From Prostheceraeus crozeri (taxonomy: Eukaryota > Platyhelminthes > Polycladida > Euryleptidae): 64,000 bases of DNA. Position 1 is the stretch's first letter; each line of letters starts with the position of its first letter. Made by a program: the position numbers and the translations under genes. Below the pieces are notes generated by a model that made no database searches, had not been told where the DNA came from, and saw only the letters and a list, made by a program, of their open reading frames with translations. Below, piece by piece: positions 13,201-25,779 of the stretch. Location of the stretch: contig CAJQUW010001789.1 in the NCBI GenBank assembly GCA_907163375.1, positions 58,016-122,015 on the forward strand, written 5' to 3'.

Positions 13201-16200
13201 TGGCAGGATCAAACCCTCACCACCACACATCAGTTGTCAAGGCAATAATAATCAATGAATAAATAACACGTCACAATTGTGACCGCCGACATTAAGGCAA
13301 GTAGCGGGGATCGATTGTCCACCAAAGCATCTTAAACCATGTCGTGAATGCAATTAACAACAATGAAATTAAATAAACGATAGATCAAATTGCCATGCAA
13401 AAGATGTGCGGCTGGTAGGATTCGAACCTACGACCAAGGTTAACTAGACCTGCGCTCTAACCAACTGAGCTACGAGCCACTTACGCGACTCTGTCAATTG
13501 GCAGGATCAACCCTCACCACCACACATCAGTTGTCAAGGCAATAATAATCAATGAATAAATAACACGTCACAATTGTGACCGCCGACATTAAGGCAAGTA
13601 GCGGGGATCGATTGTCCACCAAAGCATCTTAAACCATGTCGTGAATGCAATTAACAACAATGAAATTAAATAAACGATAGATCAAATTGCCATGCAAAAG
13701 ATGTGCGGCTGGTAGGATTCGAACCTACGACCAAGGTTAACTAGACCTGCGCTCTAACCAACTGAGCTACGAGCCACTTACGCGACTCTGTCAATTGGCA
13801 GGATCAAACCCTCACCACCACACATCAGTTGTCAAGGCAATAATAATCAATGAATAAATAACACGTCACAATTGTGACCGCCGACATTAAGGCAAGTAGC
13901 GGGGATCGATTGTCCACCAAAGCATCTTAAACCATGTCGTGAATGCAATTAACAACAATGAAATTAAATAAACGATAGATCAAATTGCCATGCAAAAGAT
14001 GTGCGGCTGGTAGGATTCGAACCTACGACCAAGGTTAACTAGACCTGCGCTCTAACCAACTGAGCTACGAGCCACTTACGCGACTCTGTCAATTGGCAGG
14101 ATCAAACCCTCACCACCACACATCAGTTGTCAAGGCAATAATAATCAATGAATAAATAACACGTCACAATTGTGACCGCCGACATTAAGGCAAGTAGCGG
14201 GGATCGATTGTCCACCAAAGCATCTTAAACCATGTCGTGAATGCAATTAACAACAATGAAATTAAATAAACGATAGATCAAATTGCCATGCAAAAGATGT
14301 GCGGCTGGTAGGATTCGAACCTACGACCAAGGTTAACTAGACCTGCGCTCTAACCAACTGAGCTACGAGCCACTTACGCGACTCTGTCAATTGGCAGGAT
14401 CAAACCCTCACCACCACACATCAGTTGTCAAGGCAATAATAATCAATGAATAAATAACACGTCACAATTGTGACCGCCGACATTAAGGCAAGTAGCGGGG
14501 ATCGATTGTCCACCAAAGCATCTTAAACCATGTCGTGAATGCAATTAACAACAATGAAATTAAATAAACGATAGATCAAATTGCCATGCAAAAGATGTGC
14601 GGCTGGTAGGATTCGAACCTACGACCAAGGTTAACTAGACCTGCGCTCTAACCAACTGAGCTACGAGCCACTTACGCGACTCTGTCAATTGGCAGGATCA
14701 AACCCTCACCACCACACATCAGTTGTCAAGGCAATAATAATCAATGAATAAATAACACGTCACAATTGTGACCGCCGACATTAAGGCAAGTAGCGGGGAT
14801 CGATTGTCCACCAAAGCATCTTAAACCATGTCGTGAATGCAATTAACAACAATGAAATTAAATAAACGATAGATCAAATTGCCATGCAAAAGATGTGCGG
14901 CTGGTAGGATTCGAACCTACGACCAAGGTTAACTAGACCTGCGCTCTAACCAACTGAGCTACGAGCCACTTACGCGACTCTGTCAATTGGCAGGATCAAA
15001 CCCTCACCACCACACATCAGTTGTCAAGGCAATAATAATCAATGAATAAATAACACGTCACAATTGTGACCGCCGACATTAAGGCAAGTAGCGGGGATCG
15101 ATTGTCCACCCAAAGCATCTTAAACCATGTCGTGAATGCAATTAACAACAATGAAATTAAATAAACGATAGATCAAATTGCCATGCAAAAGATGTGCGGC
15201 TGGTAGGATTCGAACCTACGACCAAGGTTAACTAGACCTGCGCTCTAACCAACTGAGCTACGAGCCACTTACGCGACTCTGTCAATTGGCAGGATCAAAC
15301 CCTCACCACCACACATCAGTTGTCAAGGCAATAATAATCAATGAATAAATAACACGTCACAATTGTGACCGCCGACATTAAGGCAAGTAGCGGGGATCGA
15401 TTGTCCACCAAAGCATCTTAAACCATGTCGTGAATGCAATTAACAACAATGAAATTAAATAAACGATAGATCAAATTGCCATGCAAAAGATGTGCGGCTG
15501 GTAGGATTCGAACCTACGACCAAGGTTAACTAGACCTGCGCTCTAACCAACTGAGCTACGAGCCACTTACGCGACTCTGTCAATTGGCAGGATCAAACCC
15601 TCACCACCACACATCAGTTGTCAAGGCAATAATAATCAATGAATAAATAACACGTCACAATTGTGACCGCCGACATTAAGGCAAGTAGCGGGGATCGATT
15701 GTCCACCAAAGCATCTTAAACCATGTCGTGAATGCAATTAACAACAATGAAATTAAATAAACGATAGATCAAATTGCCATGCAAAAGATGTGCGGCTGGT
15801 AGGATTCGAACCTACGACCAAGGTTAACTAGACCTGTGCTCTAACCAACTGAGCTACGAGCCACTTACGCGACTCTGTCAATTGGCAGGATCAAACCCTC
15901 ACCACCACACATCAGTTGTCAAGGCAATAATAATCAATGAATAAATAACACGTCACAATTGTGACCGCCGACATTAAGGCAAGTAGCGGGGATCGATTGT
16001 CCACCAAAGCATCTTAAACCATGTCGTGAATGCAATTAACAACAATGAAATTAAATAAACAATAGATCAAATTGCCATGCAAAAGATGTGCGGCTGGTAG
16101 GATTCGAACCTACGACCAAGGTTAACTAGACCTGTGCTCTAACCAACTGAGCTACGAGCCACTTACGCGACTCTGTCAATTGGCAGGATCAAACCCTCAC

Positions 16201-19200
16201 CACCACACATCAGTTGTCAAGGCAATAATAATCAATGAATAAATAACACGTCACAATTGTGACCGCCGACATTAAGGCAAGTAGCGGGGATCGATTGTCC
16301 ACCAAAGCATCTTAAACCATGTCGTGAATGCAATTAACAACAATGAAATTAAATAAACAATAGATCAAATTGCCATGCAAAAGATGTGCGGCTGGTAGGA
16401 TTCGAACCTACGACCAAGGTTAACTAGACCTGCGCTCTAACCAACTGAGCTACGAGCCACTTACGCGACTCTGTCAATTGGCAGGATCAAACCCTCACCA
16501 CCACACATGAGTTGTCAAGGCAATAATAATCAATGGATAAATAACACGTCACAATTGTGACCGCCGACATTAAGGCAAGTAGCGGGGATCGATTGTCCAC
16601 CAAAGCATCTTAAGCCATGTCGTGAATGCAATTAACAACAATGAAATTAAATAAACAATAGATCAAATTGCCATGCAAAAGATGTGCGGCTGGTAGGATT
16701 CGAACCTACGACCAAGGTTAACTAGAAGTGTACTCTACCCAACTGAGCTACGAGCCACTTACGCGACTCTGTCAATTGGTAGGATGAAACCCTCACCACC
16801 ACACATGAGTTGTCAAGGCAATAATAATCAATGAATAAATTACACGTCACAATTGTGACCGCCGACATTAAGGCAAGTAGCGGGGATCGATTGTCCACCA
16901 AAGCATCTTAAGCCATGTCGTGAATGCAATTAACAACAATGAAATTAAATAAACGATAGATCAAATTGCCATGCAAAAGATGTGCGGCTGGTAGGATTCG
17001 AACCTACGACCAAGGTTAACTAGACCTGCGCTCTAACCAACTGAGCTACGAGCCACTTACGCGACTCTGTCAATTGGCAGGATCAAACCCTCACCACCAC
17101 ACATCAGTTGTCAAGGCAATAATAATCAATGGATAAATAACACGTCACAATTGTGACCGCCGACATTAAGGCAAGTAGCGGGGATCGATTGTCCACCAAA
17201 GCATCTTAAGCCATGTCGTGAATGCAATTAACAACAATGAAATTAAATAAACAATAGATCAAATTGCCATGCAAAAGATGTGCGGCTGGTAGGATTCGAA
17301 CCTACGACCAAGGTTAACTAGACCTGCGCTCTAACCAACTGAGCTACGAGCCACTTACGCGACTCTGTCAATTGGCAGGATCAAACCCTCACCACCACAC
17401 ATCAGTTGTCAAGGCAATAATAATCAATGGATAAATAACACGTCACAATTGTGACCGCCGACATTAAGGCAAGTAGCGGGGATCGATTGTCCACCAAAGC
17501 ATCTTAAGCCATGTCGTGAATGCAATTAACAACAATGAAATTAAATAAACAATAGATCAAATTGCCATGCAAAAGATGTGCGGCTGGTAGGATTCGAACC
17601 TACGACCAACGTTAACTAGACCTGTGCTCTGACCAACTGAGCTACGAGCCACTTACGCGACTCTGTCAATTGGCAGGATCAAACCCTCACCACCACACAT
17701 CAGTTGTCAAGGCAATAATAATCAATGGATAAATAACACGTCTCAATTGTGACCGCCGACATTAAGGCAAGTAGCGGGGATCGATTGTCCACCAAAGCAT
17801 CTTAAGCCATGTCGTGAATGCAATTAACAACAATGAAATTAAATAAACAATAGATCAAATTGCCATGCAAAAGATGTGCGGCTGGTAGGATTCGAACCTA
17901 CGACCAAGCTTAACTAGACCTGTGCTCTAACCAACTGAGCTACGAGCCACTTACGCGACTCTGTCAATTGGCAGGATCAAACCCTCACCACCACACATGA
18001 GTTGTCAAGGCAATAATAATCAATGGATAAATAACACGTCACAATTGCGACCGCCGACATTAAGGCAAGTAGCGGGGATCGATTGTCCACCAAAGCATCT
18101 TAAGCCATGTCGTGAATGCAATTAACAACAATGAAATTAAATAAACAATAGATCAAATTGCCATGCAAAAGATGTGCGGCTGGTAGGATTCGAGCCTACG
18201 ACCAAGCTTAACTATACCTGTGCTCTGACCAACTGAGCTACGAGCCACTTACGCGACTCTGTCAATTGGCAGGATCAAACCCTCACCACCACACATGAGT
18301 TGTCAAGGCAATAATAATCAATGGATAAATAACACGTCACAATTGCGACCGCCGACATTAAGGCAAGTAGCGGGGATCGATTGTCCACCAAAGCATCTTA
18401 AGCCATGTCGTGAATGCAATTAACAACAATGAAATTAAATAAACAATAGATCAAATTGCCATGCAAAAGATGTGCGGCTGGTAGGATTCGAACCTACGAC
18501 CAAGCTTAACTAGACCTGTGCTCTGACCAACTGAGCTACGAGCCACTTACGCGACTCTGTCAATTGGCAGGATCAAACCCTCACCACCACACATCAGTTG
18601 TCAAGGCAATAATAATCAATGGATAAATAACACGTCACAATTGCGACCGCCGACATTAAGGCAAGTAGCGGGGATCGATTGTCCACCAAAGCATCTTAAG
18701 CCATGTCGTGAATGCAATTAACAACAATGAAATTAGATAAACAATAGATCAAATTGCCATGCAAAAGATGTGCGGCTGGTAGGAATCGGACCTACGACCA
18801 AGGCTAACTAGACCTGTGCTCTGACCAACTGAGCTACGAGCCACTTACGTGACTCTGTCAATTGGCAGGATCAAACCCTCACCACCACACATCAGTTGTC
18901 AAGGCAATAATAATCAATGGATAAATAACACGTCTCAATTGCGACCGCCGACATTAAGGCAAGTAGCGGGGATCGATTGTCCACCAAAGCATCTTAAGCC
19001 ATGTCGTGAATGCAATTAACAACAATGAAATTAAATAAACAATAGATCAAATTGCCATGCAAAAGATGTGCGGCTGGTAGGATTCGAACCTACGACCAAG
19101 CTTAACTAGACCTGTGCTCTAACCAACTGAGCTACGAGCCACTTACGCGACTCTGTCAATTGGCAGGATCAAACCCTCACCACCACACATCAGTTGTCAA

Positions 19201-19829
19201 GGCAATAATAATCAATGGATAAATAACAAGTCACAATTGCGACCGCCGACATTAAGGCAAGTAGCGGGGATCGATTGTCCACCAAAGCATCTTAAGCCAT
19301 GTCGTGAATGCAATTAACAACAATGAAATTAAATAAACAATAGATCAAATTGCCATGCAAAAGATGTGCGGCTGGTAGGATTCGAGCCTACGACCAAGCT
19401 TAACTATACCTGTGCTCTGACCAACTGAGCTACGAGCCACTTACGTGACTCTGTCAATTGGCAGGATCAAACCCTCACCACCACACATGAGTTGTCAAGG
19501 CAATAATAATCAATGGATAAATAACACGTCACAATTGCGACCGCCGACATTAAGGCAAGTAGCGGGGATCGATTGTCCACCAAAGCATCTTAAGCCATGT
19601 CGTGAATGCAATTAACAACAATGAAATTAAATAAACAATAGATCAAATTGCCATGCAAAAGATGTGCGGCTGGTAGGAATCGAACCTACTACCAACGTCA
19701 ACTAGACCTGTGCTCTGACCAACTGAGCTACGAGCCACTTACGCGACTCTGTCAATTGGCAGGATCAAACCCTCACCACCACACATCAGTTGTCAAGGCA
19801 ATAATAATCAATGGATAAATAACACGTCT

Positions 19830-21013
19830 CAATTGTGACCGCCGACATTAAGGCAAGTAGCGGGGATCGATTGTCCACCAAAGCATCTTAAGCCATGTCG
19901 TGAATGCAATTAACAACAATGAAATTAAATAAACAATAGAGCAAATTGCCATGCAAAAGATGTGCGGCTGGTAGGATTCGAGCCTACGACCAAGCTTAAC
20001 TAGACCTGTGCTCTGACCAACTGAGCTACGAGCCACTTACGCGACTCTGTCAATTGGCAGGATCAAACCCTCACCACCACACATCAGTTGTCAAGGCAAT
20101 AATAATCAATGGATAAATAACACGTCACAATTGCGACCGGCGACATTAAGGCAAGTAGCGGGGATCAATTGTCCACCAAAGCATCTTAAGCCATGTCGTG
20201 AATGCAATTAACAACAATGAAATTAAATAAACAATAGATCAAATTGCCATGCAAAAGATGTGCGGCTGGTAGGATTCGAACCTACGACCAAGCTTAACTA
20301 GACCTGTGCTCTGACCAACTGAGCTACGAGCCACTTACGCGACTCTGTCAATTGGCAGGATCAAACCCTCACCACCACACATCAGTTGTCAAGGCAATAA
20401 TAATCAATGGATAAATAACACGTCTCAATTGTGACCGCCGACATTAAGGCAAGTAGCGGGGATCGATTGTCCACCAAAGCATCTTAAGCCATGTCGTGAA
20501 TGCAATTAACAACAATGAAATTAAATAAACAATAGAGCAAATTGCCATGCAAAAGATGTGCGGCTGGTAGGATTCGAACCTACGACCAAACTTAACTAGA
20601 CCTGTGTTCTAACCAACTGAGCTACGAGCCACTTACGCGACTCTGTCAATTGGCAGGATCAAACCCTCACCACCACACATCAGTTGTCAAGGCAATAATA
20701 ATCAATGGATAAATAACACGTCACAATTGCGACCGGCGACATTAAGGCAAGTAGCGGGGATCAATTGTCCACCAAAGCATCTTAAGCCATGTCGTGAATG
20801 CAATTAACAACAATGAAATTAAATAAACAATAGATCAAATTGCCATGCAAAAGATGTGCGGCTGGTAGGATTCGAACCTACGACCAAGCTTAACTAGACC
20901 TGTGCTCTGACCAACTGAGCTACGAGCCACTTACGCGACTCTGTCAATTGGCAGGATCAAACCCTCACCACCACACATCAGTTGTCAAGGCAATAATAAT
21001 CAATGGATAAATA
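19830..21013. repeat. Two-unit higher-order duplication at the right edge of the array
   Basis: Unit-specific variants recur about 596 bases apart: the change giving AGAGCAAATTGCC near 19,940 and 20,535, and the pair GACCGGCGAC with GGGATCAATTG near 20,137 and 20,734. A four-unit spacing is also seen for the variant GAGCCTACG with AACTATACC near 18,190 and 19,385. These point to duplication of blocks of two to four units at this edge rather than of single units. Confidence 0.7.
20857..20930 (-). tRNA. tRNA-like gene, last copy in the array
   Basis: The seventy-first and last copy has the same 74-base layout as the first, with intact A and B boxes and the edge-type anticodon-stem variant AAGCTT. 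The array ends about 90 bases after its 5' end. It belongs to the right-hand block in which whole two-unit segments have been duplicated. Confidence 0.7.
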
Positions 21014-21044
21014 TCATGTCAGATTTATCGCCATTGTTCTACAA

Positions 21045-21154
21045 CAGAGCTGGAAAAATTCCACTGAAATTTTTTAATTCCAATTCCAATTCCGACGAAA
21101 AATGGAATTAATTCCGGATTTGAGTTAATTCCAATTCCGACTTTTCCAACTCTG
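21045..21154. mobile_element. hAT-type MITE, 110 bp, with 8-bp target duplication
   Basis: The element begins CAGAGCTGGAAAA and ends TTTTCCAACTCTG, giving imperfect terminal inverted repeats of the hAT kind. It is flanked on both sides by the perfect 8-base direct repeat TTCTACAA (21,037-21,044 and 21,155-21,162), the target-duplication length typical of hAT elements. Its interior is AATTCC-rich and has no coding capacity. It lies only about two dozen bases beyond the end of the tRNA-like array. Confidence 0.88.
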
Positions 21155-21162
21155 TTCTACAA

Positions 21163-23040
21163 AATTAAATAAACTAATGTCCATTGGATGACATGAAAAA
21201 TTTCTCTAAATCTGCGGGGAGAGTGATGGGGTTCGAAAGCGTAACGGCTTTTCAGTTGTTCAATGGAAAGATGAAAATGTGATGTATGTGGCCTCAAACT
21301 ATTGCTCGGCTGAACCCGGTAGACAAGTTAGAAAGTGATGCGCAAAGCAAAAGACATTTTTCTCCATGAAACATCCAATTTGCATGGATACAAAGAGAAA
21401 TGGGAGGCACTGACCTCATGAATTGAATCATCTGATGCCATAAGATCGATCTGAGATCAAAACAATGGTGGTATCCCATTTTTTCATCGCGTCTGAATGT
21501 TTGCTTGCAAAAGTACATTGGCACTGTACAAGATGAAGTGCGGCAACATTTCAGATTTATTGGAATTTTGAAGAATTATTACTCAGATGTACCTGCTGTT
21601 TATAGGATGCCTTCCCAAAAAGTGCACTGAGACAATCTCGACTGTTGAGACAATCTTGACCGCCACTTGATAGGAATCGATTCTCATCGAGGTCGAGGCG
21701 GGAAGTGTAACAGCAAAACTGAAGAAAATGTGCAACATGCGATGCATTGTTAGGTGAAAAGTGTTTTTATGACTTTAATATGGACAAATAGTTATGAAAA
21801 GTAGCTAATAGCTTCAGACTTTAGCATGCTCATTTTAGCATGTTTTTACACTGATGGGGAGAATACATACTCATGTGAGATATATACAATGAAGATGCTC
21901 CTTTGGAACAAAACTGGTCCTAATGTCTTTCTAATAATCTAAAAGACAAAATTACAAGTTTCAAGAATTTGCATGCAGTAGTTTAACTTCAGTAGGAAAT
22001 GGGTTAAAAGCTACAGCAAGGACACGAAAAAGCATCACAATAAATATGTTAGTATAAATATAAATATAAATTAATATAAGTAATAATTTTAGCGATAGAA
22101 AGATAGTTTGCGTAGTCAGAGTAACTGTTGTATCTCATGAGGAAAATTTGCAAACTTTTTGTGCTTTTCTCTTTTTAAAGGAAAATTGTTCAAAAGCACA
22201 ATTATTTGAAATACATTAATAAGTTCAGGAAATAAATCTTTTACTATTGTAGCTAAAGTTTGTTCAGTATAATGCGCCTACAAAGTTCTGATAGTTGGCT
22301 TGGCAGCAGTGAGGGAACGTTGACTGACACTGATTTTTAACTTATATGCAGTTTTTGAAACCCTACTATTTCTTAAACAAGTTTCCAGAATTGTATTTTC
22401 TAGCCTATCTGAATTTTGAAGGATTTTTTCATTCATAATAACCCATCTACCGCAAAATTATTCCACATCGATTCCACACATTTTAGCTGACATGCGTATT
22501 GCTGCTCAAGTTTTTGCCTAGATATATACTATCAAAATGCGGATATCAATTATCAAATTTACCTGTTTGAAGATGAAATCAAGCAGAAATTGATAAAAAT
22601 CAATACCTGTGCGCTTCATCGGAAACTCTTCCAAATGAATTAATCTAGAGGTTCAATATCTTTGGTACTTAATTCACTGATTGACAAGTATGTGACACAA
22701 TTCATTGAAATTGCTTACTTTGTTGACAAAGAAATCATTTGACAGCATGACAATGATAGTTATTCATGCATGTTTATCCTGCAAAAGTCATCGCTGTAAT
22801 CATACCGCGATTTGTTTCTTTCCTGTCTATCGCACATCAGTGTCTTTCCCGTCCTGTGCGCTTCATCGGAAACTCTTGCTTGTCCATAGTACTGACATAC
22901 CTAGCCCCGACACGTGTTGATCACGCTGGCCACCGGTCCGGGTTGTTCCAACCCTGATGGAGGATGTCATGATGAGAAAGAATATGATACAAAATTACAG
23001 TTCTTGCTGATTCAATCTTTTTACACAATGCTGTTTCATC
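21163..23040. other. Intergenic stretch, no gene recognised
   Basis: This AT-rich stretch has only short open frames without recognisable domains. The one structure noted is a 25-base direct repeat beginning CCTGTGCGCTTCATCGGAAA at about 22,606 and again at about 22,853, roughly 247 bases apart, whose origin is unclear. Confidence 0.6.
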
Positions 23041-24010
23041 TTATGTATTATATTCGTAAGTGATCTTTTTGTGATTCCTAAGTCTTGCTATAAAATCGCT
23101 TTCGCACATTTCGTAATAATCATATATCTCCGTCTCCACTAGCTCTAACAGGCACTGTACACCACACATTCTACTACACATCATCCATTCAGCGGGCACA
23201 TTTCTTTCACTTTTCATGTACATATTTTGTTTATTCATCGTTTGTGAATTTTCATTTAAAATTCTTTTGTTATTGCCTAATTATTCTCTCCATACTATTC
23301 ATGCAACTGTAGCTCAGTTTCAGATTGTTCTTGCTAAACAATATCGCCTATTTGTGATGACTCGGGAGTGTTAAGAAACATTTTCCAAGCTTAGTCCTAG
23401 CTCTCGCACTGTATGGCGGATTGAAGCAACTTGCATTTCATTTACGAGTTTGTTTATGGTTGTCGTTAGGCATGCATTTCGTATTCGGTATAGCCACTTT
23501 GTTCAGGTGCACGTTGATAGTGGTTCTTTGCTTTGTTAAATTTTGTTTCATTAGTTGATAAACAGAATAGGCAGTTCTCTATCGTTATAGGAATCTGCTT
23601 CGATATGACTGGAGGATGATTAGATTTCACATGGACGTACAAGGGCGTGCTATTGGGTTTGTTGTAAGGGCTAAAACAGTCGTTACATACGTACAAGCAT
23701 GCTGAAATGCACATCAAGGAAGACCGTTGATTTGAGATTGGATCCAACTGTGACAATATATTTAAATCATTGTCCTCGAATACTTTGATAATGTCTTCCC
23801 TTCGCGATCATTTTGTGGACCTGACATCTTTTTTCGTACGCAAAGTTCATCATCTCTGACCAAACCAATATTATTCAATCCAAACCGATTCACAAGTTTA
23901 TGCAAAAAATTATTCACAGACTTTATCTCCATCGAAACTGCTTGAGTTGCGTGATACAGATTGTCTCCTTTCTTTACCCATGTTCGATCATTTTGAAAGA
24001 TCAGCAATTC
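23041..24010 (-). mobile_element. Degraded Penelope-like retroelement fragment (RT to GIY-YIG)
   Basis: Three minus-strand open pieces lie in the order expected of a reverse transcriptase followed by a GIY-YIG endonuclease. The first (24,007-23,762) has NIGLVRDD followed by SGPQNDR, matching the YxDD catalytic region of this RT group. The second (23,756-23,466) has VKSNHPPVISKQIP and YQRAPEQSGY, the segment that follows RT in these proteins. The third (23,238-23,041) ends with YDYYEMCESDF and RLRNHKK, resembling a GIY-YIG core. Further homology is visible out of frame between pieces (FLDV), and stops and frameshifts separate them, so it is inactive. The 5' part of the element is missing. Family assignment rests on remembered motif patterns. 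Confidence 0.7.
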
Positions 24011-24298
24011 TCTTGCGTGGAAGATAGCATTGACTTCTATAAACGTTACATTTGTAATTAATGGTCATAACGAATGTGATTATGCGAATATTTCTATGAA
24101 AGTTTATCTTGCCCTCCCAGAAGTGGAAGATGAAAAATATTTTTCATGTCAGGCATTTTACCTTCACATATTTAGAAGATGATATTTTGTTGCATATGCA
24201 CATCCTTTATTTTGCTTCTATGTCTCTTAAATATATATATAAATAAGTAAATACGAGAATTAAAATGATTAAATGATACCAAAGATAATATATACCGG

Positions 24299-24401
<103 letters not shown>

Positions 24402-25593
24402 GCTTGGGCGCGATGCGAGTTCGTTCAATTCAAGCAATGTCTCTATCTGCCATTGCGTTTGAACTTATATTTGTTATTGTTAAATAAGCACGCTTGACTG
24501 CGACCTTAATCAGATAAAGTTCTGCATCTGTCAGATAAATTGTCTAATACTACATATCACGATGTGAATATCCTGATTTATTATCATCGGTGAATTCTCT
24601 GTTGCCAAAAAGTGATATAAAAGTCATGCTGGCATCCTTTTATCAAATTTAAAAATGCTGTTCTCATCTAATTTCAATATTTCCTCTATTGTAAAGATTT
24701 GAAGCAATGGCATTAATTAATTTACTATTATAACTGTCAGCGTAACTTAAGCTTCATCAAAATATTTGCAAAACTTTCTCTCGAGAGCCAAATAAACAGG
24801 AGTGTCAGAAACCAATTCTAAAATTAACATAATTAAAGCATGCCAGAAAGCTGAATAGGCTACTTACCACGGGAACTCATTGTAGATAGTTGACTGAAAA
24901 ATTCAGTGTGGGTCAACATCAGGGATCAGAGTGGAGCATATAGAAAGCATACAGTAGGCAGAGTGTCAACTTAAAAAATACTATAGCAGCACACAGGAAA
25001 AGTTTTTATAAATTTGTGGATGTCTTGACTTAAGTTGTGTTTTTTGCGTTTTTTAGTGAAGAGGTTTGATGGTAAACTTTCAATGTTTTTGATATAAATA
25101 CACATTTTTTGCTATAAAAATTGCATTTCAAATTCATTCTCCATAAAAAAATTGAAAACTGATTCTGTTTGTTGACTCAGTTTTCGAATTTGCTAACTTA
25201 GCGAATATAGTAAACAGCTTTTTTCAAACAGGCTAAATGGATCTGCCAAGTTAAGACACTTGCCTAAATTATCAAATACCAGAATGAATTCTGCCGCGTA
25301 TAAAAATCGTCGTGTATGGAATTGAGTTATGAATAGATAGAATCATAGTGTTCTATGCGACAAGAATCAAGCATACTCATAGATGCACATGTGACTATTT
25401 CAATTTTCTTACGTATGATTTTTCTCCTGTTTCCTCAATAACTTTTGTTGTTAATCCACTCATCTTTATTTGGTGTTCACATTCCTTCACTAAAATAGAA
25501 TTAGGCGTTGCTGTTATGAAAAACACACTTTTGTCATCATTGCCTTAATACTATATGCTTACTTTGAGTGAAAATGCCTTGGCCAGTTGTCAT
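24402..25593. other. Intergenic stretch, no gene recognised
   Basis: AT-rich sequence with no frame longer than about 66 codons and no recognisable domain or repeat structure. Confidence 0.6.
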
Positions 25594-25747
25594 GTTTAAA
25601 AGATTTGGAAAAGCCAAGCAGAGGTTGGTAACTTTTGGGTCTATTCTATCCAAGTAAATCTTATTTTATTTTACTTTTATCTTTATTTTAGATAGAATAA
25701 ATCCAAAAGTTACCAACCTCTACTTAGCTTTTCCAAATCTTTTAAAT
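25594..25747. mobile_element. Short foldback (hairpin) element
   Basis: Two arms of about 60 bases are near-perfect inverted copies: TTTAAAAGATTTGGAAAAGC on the left and GCTTTTCCAAATCTTTTAAA on the right, with AGAGGTTGGTAACTTTTGG mirrored by CCAAAAGTTACCAACCTCT. They are separated by about 35 AT-rich bases. This is the form of a MITE or solo foldback element. It is non-coding and no clear target duplication was found, so the family is unassigned. Confidence 0.8.
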
Positions 25748-25779
25748 ATATATATGCTTACTTTTTCCTTTCCCTTATT

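Larger units (their letters stand above)
1..21021. repeat. Tandem array of 298-bp units, each with one tRNA-like gene
   Basis: The unit repeats 71 times in view and is already under way at base 1, so the array extends beyond the window. The period is 298 bases: copy n of the tRNA-like gene begins at 35+298(n-1) for the first twenty copies, and later copies drift by a net 38 bases through indels (a 17-base and a 20-base loss account for most). Each unit holds a minus-strand tRNA-like gene, then a spacer with a 14-base palindrome. Central units (about 2.7-16 kb) are almost identical; units in the first 2.5 kb and after 16.4 kb carry a different set of shared variants, and those after 18 kb are the most diverse. 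The repeat stops being recognisable around 21,013-21,021. Tandem growth by unequal exchange is my inference from this pattern. Confidence 0.97.

Noticed and set aside
19848-20036. Open frame across the array unit
   Set aside because: It arises from local variants in a non-coding tandem repeat and reads through the tRNA-like gene.
1-21021. The regular array as a CRISPR-like structure
   Set aside because: The repeated unit is 298 bases with no short repeat/unique spacer alternation, and units are near identical throughout; it is a eukaryotic tandem repeat.
22705-22957. Two overlapping plus-strand frames of 63-71 codons
   Set aside because: No domain, no conserved context, and composition like the surrounding non-coding DNA.
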